Shown here one piece after another: positions 49,420-62,080 of a DNA stretch of 64,000 nt. The notes beneath the pieces are model-generated. The model was not told where the DNA came from. It saw nothing but the letters and a program-made list of their open reading frames with translations, and ran no database searches. The stretch spans positions 62,001 through 126,000 of the forward strand of contig CAADRB010000004.1 of assembly GCA_900708905.1 (NCBI GenBank), read 5' to 3'. The stretch's first letter is position 1, and each line of letters starts with the position of its first letter. The translations under genes and the position numbers were made by a program. Origin of the DNA: Hymenolepis diminuta (Eukaryota; Platyhelminthes; Cestoda; Cyclophyllidea; Hymenolepididae).

Positions 49420-49640
49420 TCGCTTGTGTCCAGCTCTTAAGGCCGAATTTTGCTCTTCCCCATACGTTGTCCATGCGTATATAAGACAACCACTTGTGGA
49501 GTGAGAGTACTCCGGAGAGCGCTGAGCTGATCCGCTCAATTTTCTTATCATAAACTAAGTCAAACCTACCTCTCGCTTATAAAATCCCCTTTATTCAGGC
49601 AGCAGCAGTGATCTGATAGTAGTTGACCTGGACTTAATAT
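49420..49640 (+). mobile_element. Possible solo LTR of a gypsy-type element
   Basis: The segment has LTR-like organisation in plus orientation: it begins near 'tgtgtccagctcttaagg', has a TATA box 'gcgtatataagac' near 49474-49486, a less AT-rich R-like stretch with 'gagtactccggagagcgc', and a 3' part 'tataaaatcccctttattca' followed by a CAG-rich run. No second LTR or primer-binding site was identified. It lies 1.4 kb from the gag relic but appears to be in the opposite orientation, so a link is uncertain. Confidence 0.4.
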
Positions 49641-51032
49641 TGACTCTAGATGGACCTAAATTAGACCTAATATCGACAGCAAAGCGAGTTTAAGAGTTCG
49701 ATCAAATATAGTTTGAAATTCCTCTAAAAATTTTCTTAAGACTGACAGGATATCACAGCCTTTCTCAAAATGAGAAGATCAAGAGTCGAGATGTAATAGA
49801 ATAACCATAATGGAACGAGGGAGGAAGGCAGAAGGGAGCAGGAGGAGGTATCGAGAACTGGTAGGGAGTTGGAAGCCAACAATACTGGGTGCGGAAAAGC
49901 ATGGTTGCATGATAAGGTGAGAACTTCGTATTCTTTGTTCGTTGATGAAAATAGTCAACTGAAAATTAAAGCGCTCAAAGGCATAAATCAGTATGTGCAC
50001 GCTACAGAACAGATATTTGAAGGTAACAAACACTGGTATAAAATCAATATCTGTTAGTGATAATGATATAACACAGAGAAGTTTATGAAGCTCAGCTCCA
50101 CAATCGAAGAACTCAGTCGATTTGCTTGTGCTGGCAGAACTGTAAAAACATTCAAACTGTTGTCTACATTTAGGTAATGTATATTCATGTTCAATCAGTG
50201 GTTTCCACCAGAAAACTGAATTATTATTAGCCCTCCATCATTCCTTAATACATTGGGTTAATTACTTTTTAAAAGTTCATATTTTCAGAGGGTTTTCCAT
50301 TTTTGTACATTTGTGCGTTTCAATTCCATTTACTCTTCTCATTTCATGTTCATAAATAGGTACTTAGTTTCGTTTAGGATGTTAAAACAAAAATATATCT
50401 TCTCTCTCTTTATTTTCATCTTTAAGGCGAACCGAAGTTATATATTTTATAAGGTAACGCAAAAATGACATGGAATGTACCTGCAACTTCAGAGGTCATG
50501 GTTTCGATCAATTTGAGTTATACAGATGGCTATCAACAAAACGGTGGAGATAATAGATAAAGAAGAGATATAGATAAAGATAAAGAATGGCTACTGTTGG
50601 AGACAGCCTGGTTTAAAAAGTGAACTCCTATATTTATCTTGGATCGCGAATATCTCTCGAACAAGACAACAATTAGTAAGACTCTAATCGATTTTAAAAT
50701 GTCCAAAATTATCAATCAAAGTTACGGCATGTTCACAATAGTAATATGGGTGTCTGATAACAAAAAAACATAAATTTTACGATCTACAAGCAGATATCTC
50801 AATCAGAAGAAGGAAAACTCCAAATTCTCGATATAGCGAAAAATTCAAATAGTTCAACTCGATTTATGCACGGTAAAGTGTACTTCGTATTAGTTCGCTT
50901 AAACAATCTAAGCATTAATCATTATTTCTAATGAGAAGAAAGCATAAAATATTTTGTCAAGGAAGAATATTTAATAACTTTTCATAATTATATTTTCACC
51001 CTGACAACTCCCATTTGTAAGCTGCGCCTTTC

Positions 51033-52049
51033 TTATAGAACCCCTTCGTCGAGTTTGTTTGAAGTCCTCCTCTTGGTTCCATATTCCGTCTTGGCGACCA
51101 TTCCTTGTTCAGGGCGTATTCTTCTTTCTGAAATCTGGTTTAGTCCGGCGCACTGTTTTCTTATGACCTTGTTTGCCACACAAGTGGCAAATATGACATT
51201 TGCACGGACAAAATCGGGCAAAAATGCAAATAATTACAAAGCCAGTATTCAGTTAGAGTTTTACGGAGAGCGGAAACAGTCCCGGACATAATTTCACTAG
51301 AAATTCGATTGAGATAATTGTGCTCACCAGACTTCTGATTCAAGCCACCGTCACACTTGGTACTCAATTTTCTCCATTCATTAGCAATACCCTCTGATGT
51401 GATGCTATCGATTTCTCGATCTTTCTGAGGATTTGACAACAGACAACAGTTTAAAAAGTTCACAAAGACCATTCAAAAACGGCAGACGTTTGGAATAATC
51501 CCTCGAAATGGCAGAAAAATCGCTAAGTTCAAAAACACTATTGATGCGGCTAGCTTAGGTCATCTATTCTTCATCATGCTCGGTAGCAAGAGAAATAATT
51601 CGGAGAGAATCAGGGCAGCTTCGTCGCAAATAAGATTCGAAATAGTCCTGGGCTGGATGAAACCCTTCAGTTTTCCTTTTCAGCCGTTTCTAATCTCCGT
51701 AACAACAGTCCAACTTTTACATTATCTGAGATATTAGGGTGATCGTTTCGAAAACATCCTCACACTTTTCAAACCAATTAACAAAAGTTTGATCTGCTTC
51801 TGGGTCATTGTCATTGGGTTATAAACTTGTAGAACTAGAGAATCCGCAGATGGTTTGAGTATGGAAATATTCGATTTTTCAGTTTCCGTGTTCATAAATT
51901 ACAAAAACTGTCCTTGCAGCATGATAAAATTTCCTTGCAGTTTCTTCAACAATAATTTGTGACGTTCCTGCTTTTTCTCCAGGAAAAATTTATTCTTCTT
52001 CAGGATGAGAGAGTGTCCGAATTAGAGTTTCTAACTCAGGAGGTTCCAT
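51033..52049 (-). pseudogene. Decayed gypsy-like LTR retrotransposon gag
   Basis: On the minus strand, ATG 52049 starts 'MEPPELETLIRTLSHPEEE', followed across several frames by gag-like pieces: 'ADQTFVNWFEKCEDVFE', then 'KVGLLLRRLETAEKE', then 'VNFLNCCLLSNPQKDREIDS', then a zinc knuckle at 51189-51148 reading 'CHLCGKQGHKKTVR'. This order (DP..F..WF..YEDIF, LLLRKL.TAEH, CCHC) is that of gypsy/Ty3 gag proteins of animals. The last Cys of the knuckle is Arg (TGC to CGC). There are several stops and frameshifts, and no protease, reverse transcriptase or integrase follows downstream. It is a truncated non-autonomous relic. Confidence 0.72.
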
Positions 52050-55000
52050 GATGCCGTCCCTCTACCAAGGAGAGTCGGGAAACATTTTTCTAAGCGGGAG
52101 TAGATAGGTATTATGTTTCACACTAGACTTTTGATTATTATTTTCATTAACTGGTTTTGCGTCTTTTTCATTATTTTTTTGTCTTCAGAATATTATTCGT
52201 GCCAGTTTTCTTTGCGTCCCTCACACCTATTCACATAATCTTTATTTAAAATACTCTAAAAAAATTTTTTATGCAATTGTGCGAATAATTCCTCTAAAAT
52301 CTAAATATATTAATTTTGTTGTTTTTTTGTATAAATTTAATAAAAACGGAAATATTTTACAAACTCTATATGTAAAATTGTCAATAAAAACCTTGTTTAT
52401 ATCTAAGGTGTTCTACCTGGAGTCAACAGCACTCGGAGAAAAGCTGCCGGCACTAACATTGACTAGCTGTACATAAGGCCACACAATCAATAAATAAGCT
52501 TTGGAGGAAAACTCTAAATAGGTACGTCTATTTTGGGCCTTCCAAATTGTCATGTGATCCTATGTATATAAATCCATCCAATTGACAAGACCGTTTAATG
52601 GCGAGATGAAAAAAATACTCCAATAGATGTGTTTATTGGTAGTCTGCTTTGCTCTTTTCTCTATAACAAGGGGTCGTCTACCTCACGGTTTTAAGCTGTT
52701 TTAAAATATATTAAGATTCGTGTTTGTTCATATTAAGCGAAGTAGAATGAACTCTGTTTCCGACAGAATCAAAAGGCTGTTTTGAGATTATGAAATAGAC
52801 ACAATTTTCTAGATAGTACGGCAGGCCACAAAATGTAACCAATTTAATTTAATCAATAAACTTTGAACAACTCCAACCCGAGTTCACCCAGAAATCTAAG
52901 GGTGCTGAGTTTCAAATTTTAAACTTTGGAACCCTAGAAAATTATCCAGAATGCAGACAGCTTAATGAATTCAATACTCAAGGTAAACAGGACTCTTTGG
53001 GCACCTTGACTTTATTATCTTCTTCCACTCAACCCCTCTCCCTACGATTTTAGATATCATCCCATGTTTAAAATGGTAAAATTTTTTGCTTTGTCATGGG
53101 TGATCATAATAGTTATTAATGTAATACAATTATGCATACATTTTTTCCCGGTTGAAATAGCAATTTTGAAGAGTATCTCACATTGTACTACTTGCAAAGG
53201 ATCCTATTAAAGTGCATCAATTGCAGACTATTGTGCTCTCTACTCTGTTCCTTATATTTTGTTTTTGGAATCCTCGACATCTCCCTCTATTGAGTTCCTT
53301 AACTATTTATATGCAATAATTTCATTTACATAAAGGTCGTATCGAAGGAACGAATTGAATAATGGAATAAATGGCTTTCACATTCTAGTATATTAGGGAG
53401 GGAGAGAGAGAATCTACGAGATTTAATTATTACCTCTTCCGTGTTTTGACATTCCTTTCCAGCTTTTGCTTACAATGTTCAATTCTGAAGGTCATATTCT
53501 TGGGAAAGAAAATTATCTCTAAATTTGGAATAATAATATGAAAACGCATATCCAAACTTCATTACAACTATAATAGTTGGACAAATGAATACTCAATAGA
53601 TGGTTTAATAATTTTGCACTCCCTTGTAAACTTAAAATTATTAATTTAAGAATTCTTTAATAGGGATATTTCGTCTAACAGTATTGGCTCAATTTACTAA
53701 ATTTTCCTTTTTTCAAAGCATCACGTTGTCTCGACCTAAAAAACTCAATGAGTTATGATGAAATAGGGGCTCATTTTTAAGTTGAAATAATGATAAAGTA
53801 CTTAAAGTGAACTAGGAGGCAATAGATGTACATTTAATAAAGTTCTCCCTTTTACAGATATCTGATCACAGAAATCATGATAACAAATGCCATGGTATTA
53901 ATATCTTTGACGTAATTAACTTTATAGAAATAATAATAATAACAGTGAAATAACATATTTCCACATCGTTTGGTAAGTTAATTTGAGAGTATCTGCAAAA
54001 CACTTATCGAATTTTTTTGAAATACAGAAATGCAGAGTAATTTAAAATTAATAACAAAATCTTCCGACCTTGAATTTAACCCAATAACCTAACCTAGTTG
54101 GAAACCAGCTATTTTTGTGATAATTAGAGTCAACATCTATGTGCAAAAATACAAAAAATGGCTCAGCAAAGATGTTTCAATAACTTTTTACTATTATATA
54201 GAAGATAAAGTTATTTCAAAATATCAGCGTTTCAATCAGGATTTTCAAGTAAATAACCTCACGATCAATTTCATCTACATAGCCTTTGGATTTCAGTATC
54301 TAATGGTATCACGATCATATGGGCATGATGTGGGCACACGGGTTCTCAGAGAGAAGCAAATCCCTGTATCGAAAAAACTTGATCAGTAATCCGTTTTTTG
54401 TAAAAAACGCACACAACGTGAAGCTCTATTTGAAATTGAGCTTATAGAAGCATTCGATTCATATTATTTTCAGTTTATTAGTAGGAACAATAGTTTACAA
54501 TATACTATTAGAGCAAGCGGCTGCTCAGCAAAGGGGAAATAGTTTCGGAGAATTGGTCCATGGGATTCGAGATAATTTCTCGGTACCTTATTAAACTATC
54601 TTTTGAAGGGACTTGGACTGGATCAGATGTCAACATTAAGGATGACAAAGTGATATGTGACGTTTCAACCACTCTTGTGTTTTATAAGACAAAACAACAG
54701 GAAATTTGGTACAGGATGACCACTGTCTTCCTTTCCGCTAACATTCGCATAAAGTGAGTAGCTTCGCATTTCACTTTTGTCAATCAGATTAACAGCAATA
54801 GAGACAAGAGTTGACATTATTAACGGTTTTAGCCATGACAGCCCAACCAGAGAAGGCTGATCGTAGAATTACGCCCTCGCAGTGCCATGACACGTGGAGC
54901 GCTAGCTCAGCAAATTCACCTGGAAAATCCCACGTTCAAGCCCCAACGAAGAAGACCCCGCCTTTAGGCGGCTATGAAATCTTCCCCCTTCTCTTACCTT

Positions 55001-57150
55001 AAAGCTTCTTTTAAGTAGTCAAAGGGGAGAACCAAAAAAGGAACTTACACAGAACCATCGCTTACAGCTCTTTAAGCCTATCGAAAATTCATAACGTGCG
55101 GATAATTTACATTTCCACTTCAGAATTTTTTTATATAAAGTACTTTTTAATTTCGCTAGTTTCTTCCTCTTTCTTTTCAACGACTTTTTTCTTTTTTTGA
55201 TCAATCTATTTCTCATAGAGCTTCCAATGTGATTGATAACGTTAACAATTGACATTCTTATATCACTCAAAAGGAGTTTGCATATGCAATAATTTTTTCG
55301 TTTAATGTTGTTCTCGCCTATTCATTAATCATTAATATACTAACACTTATTTGCATACGCCTTAATCCATCGACAGAGTTTTCTAGATCAAGGACTTGAG
55401 TTTTATTCCATTTAACAAAGATTTTGATGGAGAGAAAGCTTAAATTTACTTAAGATGCAAAGCGTGTTCTCAAAGGAATTCATATTAAGCGGTAGAATGC
55501 AATAAGATTATTTGCGTGCAAATATTTACTGAAAAGAAAACAATCGTCCTTCGTTGGAGGAGAGCACACTGTGCTAGTAAGAATTCTGATAATAGTAGAC
55601 TTGACGATCTCTTAAACTCTTCGAGAGCACTAATCTTAAGAATACGCTCTCACGGATTCTCGACTTGTGAAGAGCTCGTTCATTGGATTCCATCGAGAAA
55701 TCTCGGATCAAGATTTAATTTCACCTTTAGCTTCTTATGAGAAGTTTCTATGATTATCTTATCCGAAAACTTCTTTTGAGCCAAAAGCTACCACCGATAA
55801 TTAGGAAGGAATCTATCATAATAGCAAGGAAGTCTTTGGCTTGATCTGTCTATTAAATGTACAAGGGCCGGTAATGTAGATTCCTGTTTCTGAACGTGAA
55901 ATTCGAAACTGTCGATTGCATGAGAAAATTCGCAGTAACAAGGGTAGCACTTAGGTACTACCGGCGGGATCACTGTTCCACTAGAGAAGTGGTAAAAAGG
56001 GCTTCAAGTGCTAAATATCTCGTTGATTTAAGTCTTATAAAGCACAAAACATCATCCCCAATATTGATATTAAATTTGATGGACCTGTTGAGAAAGCAGC
56101 AAAAAATTACGTTACATATCCTTCTGAGCAGAGCAGGGAAAAAGTCAAAATCTCGAACTCATTGGCCAGATCTCTCTCTACCTTTTCCCCAGATTGTAAC
56201 CTTATTTCTATGCATCCAGTGGTCCTAAGAGCATAAAATAAATTAGCTTAAAAATAAAACGGATTTATTACTGTGCTACAAATGCAGTGTGCTCATCTGA
56301 TTTCAAATCGCCTATTTCTTGATGCTTTAGACTTTACAAAAGGTAAAAGTGGTTAAAAATCTCATATTGGAATTTCATCCGCAGCAATGACGGTTTAAAT
56401 TTTAAACTGATTTATTTTAGAGAACATTCGAGAACAAAAACATACGTTTATTAGGGAGCTTAACCGAATATTTTCGGTGCACTTGGAAGAAATTCGCAAG
56501 TTTCATCACTCACGAAGAGGATTATTGATTATTGGATTCCCACGTTCAAACCTGGATCAACTATGTGGAACATATCGCTGCAATAATAGGCTAACCAGGT
56601 AGCCAATCATTTATTACATATCCAAACACTTATAAAAAAATTTTTCCTTAATAAAAGGACCATTCGTTGGAGGTAAACGTCTTCTCCCTTCTTCATCCTG
56701 AGGATTAGGTAATGTGTAGCTTTAAAAGGGCGACTGAGCAGTTACAAAATTGTTGGCCAATGTTTAAGGAAAAACCCATATTTTATAAATCGATTCCATT
56801 TTCTAAGCTATACATACGATTATATGAAATGTATATCCCATGCAAGTTTTTTAAAAAATATTCATTCACCTTTTAAGTCTTTGAGTCTATATTTTGCACT
56901 CGAATAACGATTCAAGGGCACTGCTGACTGATATGATTTCATCAATTTGTAAGAAAATCAGAGACGAATTTTAATTTATATAATTACTGGTTAGATTTGA
57001 AATACAGTTGTAATGAACGAATAGTATTAGATTATTCCTACTTCAATATTATTGTTGGCTCTAGGTATATTCTAGAACAATAATAGTGAATTCAAAAAGA
57101 TATATAATGACTTCCAAAAGTGTGGGATTATTGATAGTTGATTCCCCATA
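52050..57150. other. No gene supported
   Basis: The region follows the start of the gag relic; no 5' LTR was recognised. ORFs at 54117-54389, 54560-54757 and 55920-56228 (plus) have plausible composition but no domain, splice or homology support. Confidence 0.45.
54890..54950 (+). repeat. tRNA-like relic of a second kind
   Basis: 'gctagctcagcaaattc' resembles an A box and 'cccacgttcaagccc' a B box, at tRNA-like spacing. The string 'tcccacgttcaa' recurs at about 56539. No acceptor stem is evident, so it is not called as a tRNA gene. Confidence 0.25.
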
Positions 57151-57154
57151 AAGA

Positions 57155-57365
57155 TTCCCGGACGTTTAAATGTTCAGGAACGTGGAAAGTTATCGGCACA
57201 TCATGAAGTTAGAAATTAGTTGTTTGAGTACATGGATGGTGATGAATATTTAAGGAAGTACTCAAACCAAAGCAAAGATCGGCAAGATCAGATATTTAAT
57301 AATACATTCCCCTGGCGGTTCTCAAAATCATAGACGAATGCTTAAGTATAATTCAAAAGTCAAAT
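57155..57365 (+). repeat. Coding-like repeat R3 copy
   Basis: Reads 'RRLNVQERGKLSAHHEVRN', stop, 'LFEYMDGDEYLRKYSNQSKD'; the end 'agacgaatgcttaag' is the shared 3' landmark. Longest readable copy. Confidence 0.5.
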
Positions 57366-58739
57366 AAAACCACAAGTTAATTGTGTTTTCCTCATATAGC
57401 ATTATAGAAAGCTAATTAATAATTGTCTTATTCAATTTGGAAATAGGGAGTTACTTCTCAATCACTCCGTGTATATGACACAGTTCATTCCTTTAATTCA
57501 AGATACTTATCACTTAAATGCATAATCGAAATGTACTTTCCGAACGAAATATCCAAATATACGTGACCTACAATTGTATTACCAATTGAACAATTTAAGT
57601 AATATGACGGTGGCAAGTACTTCTGCAACTACGCATATGTTTAAATTTAAGATGTATCAAACTTCAAACCTGTGTCTTCCCCAACAATTCGCGATCCCAG
57701 ATTACACCACATACATACAAACACAGAGATTCTTTTGAATATTTGAAATTCAAATAGAAGTAATACATACTAGATTCAACATACAAAGTTTGGTGCAATA
57801 TTTACTGGAATTTCTGAGGGTCTGATGTTGCACCCTAAAGATCAAATTCTGGTTCTGAGATCAATGTGTAAACGTTATTTGGGCGGGGTTAAAGTACTTT
57901 TGGTAATTAAACGAAAAAGTACAAAAAATCCGTTTACCAACACAATGGAGAATTTGGACAACTGTTTTCAGTTGGGGAATTTCCTGGTTAAAATGCCTCA
58001 GAACTATCTAGCCTCTAATTTATCAGTTCTGACGGCAACTGAATATGAGAATCAGTAAAATACCACATTATGTTTGGGCAAATTTTTCTAGGTCCTGAGA
58101 AATAGACATAGGACGATTAAGAAGGAAATCGCTAATTTCAGAATTAAATAATTAACTGTTTATCACTTTTCATACATAAAGGACTGAAGAACACACACCA
58201 TGTGTGATAACATTTGAAATTCGATTTGAGTGTAAGCATCCATCATTCCAGACTCTGAGATAGGAATTATAACCTATAATTTTAAAATGACAGTTCTTGA
58301 CATCGACCTTTGCATTCGAACGACAGGTAATGATAATTTTGCCTGTCAGCTGTCCTGTATATCACGGAAAAAGTTGTTATGAAGGGACTAATCAAGGGGA
58401 ATTATTAATGGGGAACCACCAAGTAAAGTACATTGGAATAGATAAATCGCATTTCGAGATTTTCTTTGTTTATTTTAAACCATGACTGATTCAATGCGTT
58501 AGAAACCAAAATTTAATTAAAAGCAAAAAAACATGCCATTTATCAGTTCCGCCCGACACAAAATATGGTACATTGATTTATTCCAATCAATTTCGTAATA
58601 ATTAACAGTATATAAATCGGACACAGTATCAAAAAATTAAAAAAGTACAAGAATTTACTATATTCCAGAATAACCCACATGAACACGGTACTAAACATAT
58701 ATATGATTAGCCATTTTTGTACGAAAAATTGTTAGCGTG

Positions 58740-58915
58740 CTGGTGGCAAACGAATTTGGAACCAGAGGTCACGTGTTCGGTGCCCATCGGTTCACATCCA
58801 GCCAAAAGCACTGATTAAATACGACTGATAAAGAAGTAGGCGTTGCAGAAATCGAGTTTCCTTCGAGGGGAGCCTCATGATGTTACTTTTCTTCCCAAGG
58901 TAGGTGATGAAAAGA
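58740..58915 (+). repeat. Diverged SINE copy
   Basis: Weak copy with 'gtgctggtggcaaacg' (A-box-like), 'cagaggtcacgtgttcggtg' (B-box-like), 'atcggttcacatccagcc' and 'gatgttacttttcttcccaa'. Called by order of blocks rather than high identity. Confidence 0.4.
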
Positions 58916-59270
58916 GCTTTTCTGAATTTGGAAGTTAGTTACGACTAATTCTAACTGGTGAGAGATAATGCCTTAAAACCGATTCACAAATGGGTGAATT
59001 AAAGTTGAATTATCTAACATGTCTAACATGCACTTTTTCGTTGAGTTCTTTTGATAAACTCTCTTTAGTCGTCCACTCACGTACCCTCCAGTATTTGCAA
59101 AGAGAAGCATATCTTTTGTCTTCTCTCTTCAAAAACTCCCATTAATCTGTATGAGTGGTCGTCTCATGCTAGCGATAATCGACTTCGCATCTTATTCGTA
59201 GTCTTCTCTTAATGATTAGGACACTCAGTGAGAAAGAGAGTAGTCATTATTTATCCAAGCTACAGCCCAG

Positions 59271-59286
59271 CTAACTAGCTAGTTAG
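59271..59286. repeat. Perfect 16-bp palindrome
   Basis: 'ctaactagctagttag', about 60 bp 3' of the candidate exon ending at 59344 on the minus strand. Role unknown. Confidence 0.7.
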
Positions 59287-59343
59287 TGTTGCTTGTAGAA
59301 AAGAGGAAATGGCCGGATGGTGGTTGAGTGGTTTCTAGACAAG

Positions 59344-59595
59344 TTACTCATTACTTCTTCGGGCTTTAATTGACCCACTTAATAGACACTCAACAAACGC
59401 GATGATGAGAAAAAGCGCATCGTTCCTGAATTCGGAGCAGTCTTTCTCTCTCATGTCTGCAAATCTCAAACCAGACACCATACGCAGCACATTAAAATCA
59501 AAATCATCTCCACGTGGTGTAGTGTTGTGAATCAAGGAAGTTGACAGATTATTTCGACAGATATCACTCCAATATCGAATCAACTCCCATTTAAA
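59344..59595 (-). CDS. Candidate terminal exon (unrecognised)
   Basis: Minus-strand open stretch of 83 codons ending in TAA at 59344, without an early ATG. It reads '..IRYWSDICRNNLSTSLIH', 'DDFDFNVLRMVSGLRFADMR', 'DALFLIIAFVECLLSGSIKA' and 'RRSNE'. Composition is protein-like, but there is no recognised domain and no strong acceptor was seen. It could be a 3' exon or a relic of an element. Confidence 0.2.
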   Translation of the reverse strand, partial: FKWELIRYWSDICRNNLSTSLIHNTTPRGDDFDFNVLRMVSGLRFADMREKDCSEFRNDALFLIIAFVECLLSGSIKARRSNE

Positions 59596-59937
59596 TTAGC
59601 TTACATTAGTTCAGTTAGTCTTTGTTATCTTTCCCTAGTATTTGAGCTTCATTCTCTTCTGCCTAACTGCTTTTCAGTTTATGAGTTAGATAGGCAACTT
59701 CTTCTTTCTGTCTTTTTCTATTCCTCCTCATGTCGTACTAATGCTAATAGAGGAGCGCTATCTTAGCAAGATTTCTCTGTCCAGTGTTTGTGATCACTAA
59801 GCGGTAGCATTTTAGCTAATTGTAGAGGAACTATCCTATCATCCTCAAATCACATGATCCATTATTGTTATTGCCAGCGGCAGCGGACTTTGTTATTGGG
59901 AAACCGGTATTCCGTAATCCATTTATTTATCAGCTTT

Positions 59938-60035
59938 AACCAATGTTGTTAGTCATTCTATCACAATTTTGCCCTGAGAGGTCTTGACCTCTGATTAAAT
60001 TCAGCAAACTTGAAAGTTGACCGCAATACCACAAT
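59938..60035 (-). repeat. SINE fragment
   Basis: Reverse-oriented fragment: 'aaccaatgttgttagtcatt', 'gaggtcttgacctctgatta' and 'gaaagttgaccgcaatacca' match the reversed head and start of the body. Confidence 0.45.
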
Positions 60036-60091
60036 CAGGTAACATTACTTCAATAATTATTTAGTCACAAATATTGTTAAAAAATTTATAA

Positions 60092-60215
60092 AGATGGCAT
60101 GGGTGACCAACCACGCTGGTTACGTCCTGTCAATAAGAGATACAGTGGAATGTGAGTTTCTCTTCAGAGCAGCTCCCTTATACCTCTCAATCCAAGTCAA
60201 GTGTTGGTGATACTT
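60092..60215 (+). repeat. SINE copy, 5' truncated
   Basis: Carries 'gggtgaccaaccacgctggt', 'gtcaataagagatacagtgg', 'aatgtgagtttctcttcaga' and 'ccaagtcaagtgttggtga', in family order. Confidence 0.65.
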
Positions 60216-60344
60216 TTTCTAAAAAGGCTTGGAAATTTTTGTAAAAAAGAACATCAATCATTAGAGCACAGCTCCCACAAAACGACAACCATTTAAATAA
60301 GTCACAAAAATCCCTACTCGAAAGGCCAAAAATCCATCCTTTCA

Positions 60345-60500
60345 ATTGTGGCGTAGCGGTCAACATACACGACTGCCAAGTCAAGTGTTGCGGATTCAAT
60401 TTCCATCAGCTGACATTCAACGAACGAAGTAATTAACCGCACTAGAAAATATGTTGGATGTAATAATTCCACCCAAGATTGAAGTTGTGGTAAACGCTGT
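60345..60500 (+). repeat. SINE copy with good A and B boxes
   Basis: The head 'ttgtggcgtagcggtcaac' (A box) and 'gttgcggattcaatttcc' (B box close to GGTTCAANTCC) are spaced as in a tRNA. The body is diverged ('gaagtaattaaccgcactag'). It follows another copy by about 130 bp. Confidence 0.55.
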
Positions 60501-61744
60501 CCTTCAGTGAACTTGGGAAGTATAAACAGATCATTCATTCGAAAAAAGGTCTAGTAATTAAATTCAATTATTAAAAAATCTACTCCCGAAAAACTATGCC
60601 ATCTGTCACTTGTGTATTCCATAATGTTTCTTGTCATCGATGTGGCTGCACTTTCTTTGTAAAACACTAGGACGATGGGAAAAATATTCTGATCATGCTC
60701 TTTTCCTATTTTATCTGCCAACTTGTTTCTATTTTTTATGCCTAAACATGATAACTGAGGTTCCTACTGGTGAAATTGTTTCTTTGTATTTGAGTTGGAG
60801 TTTATTAGTGAATAGTAGTGAAATCTGCTCTAGCTAGTGTCAACCAGCTGCATTCAGCTATTCAAAATGACGAATTTATAGGGGTAACATGATCAACCAT
60901 GGAATTAAATCAACCCGTCATTAAGCACCGAATATCCCGGAAAAGAATTCATCCAGAAAACTGGCGGATCAATCAGTAATTTTACTTTTGAAGCATTCGG
61001 ACATGATACAATAAACGTCTCATCCCATCCAGAAGTCAAACAGAGCGAGTACAATTTCACTTGGAACCCGTTTCATCCCCAATGAAATGCTTCGCATTAA
61101 CATGTATAAAAACCTCTCATTATAACGAATAATAATATTTGTGGATTCTAATTACTTGTAAATTATCGCTTAGACACTTTTTAAATTTTAGAATTAACGG
61201 ATACTCATTTCAGTAACCTCATTCCATCAAAATAGCGGATATTAAAGTAACGCTCTTTCATCGTTTTTCTTGGATAGCTTTCATTTTGAAAATTTATGCC
61301 TTTAGTGCTAATCTAGGGCGAATTCAAAAGCTGTTAACAAAGAAACATTTTATATTAAAATATAAAATGAAAAATTTTAATATTAAATATATTTTGACGC
61401 TCGATTAATTCATTTTTTACCAATGGCCTTTTATTTATGGCCTTGATTAATTAAGAAGGCTGAAATTTAAAGTTAATTTCTTGGGTTTCTTTTGTGATGA
61501 ATGTCTATCTTTTAGATAGAGATAATTAAGTACGTTTAGATAGGTTAGAACCTAGCGACTGGTTGACACTTGAGGTGGAGATTGAGGAATTCATTACCAA
61601 AGTATCGCATTCATTTCAATTTTCTAACTTTTCATTTCAAAATTCCATTCTAATTTATTTGAAATCAGAAGAATCCTGATTTGATATGAGCTATTTTTTT
61701 ATTATTACCCAAATAAAGACAAAAAATAGCCATTTTTAACTGTG

Positions 61745-62080
61745 GGAGAGCAAGTGAAATGGTCTAATGGTAAGTTCAATAAATGATAAAGGGAATAGGA
61801 TCGAAAGATGTTGGCAGTAAGTCAAGTTATCAAAGAGCCTTGCTTCACGTGATATTTGGATCCGCTTTATGTAATATTTACTAAAGGATAGTTCACGTTC
61901 TAAAATCGACTTTCATGATTCGTCACCTGGATTACCGATCGAATTCTTGTCAGCAATATCAAATACATATTGGCTGGTTGGTTGAGTTTTGTTAGGTGGT
62001 CTCATCGCCTCAATTCATTTGAGAAAGCAGAGTGATCCTAATGTCATTAAGCGGCTTAACATAGCAAAGCTGACATATTG
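61745..62080 (+). repeat. Dispersed repeat R6 copy 2
   Basis: Partner of 48055-48365. Landmarks are 'gataaagggaataggatcga', 'tcgtcacctggattaccgat', 'ggtctcatcgcctcaattca' and 'gtgatcctaatgtcatt'. Confidence 0.5.

Noticed and set aside
55896..56228. 110-codon plus-strand ORF
   Set aside because: It starts with GTG (first ATG at 55920) and has no recognised domain, repeat relationship or splice signals; not called as a gene.
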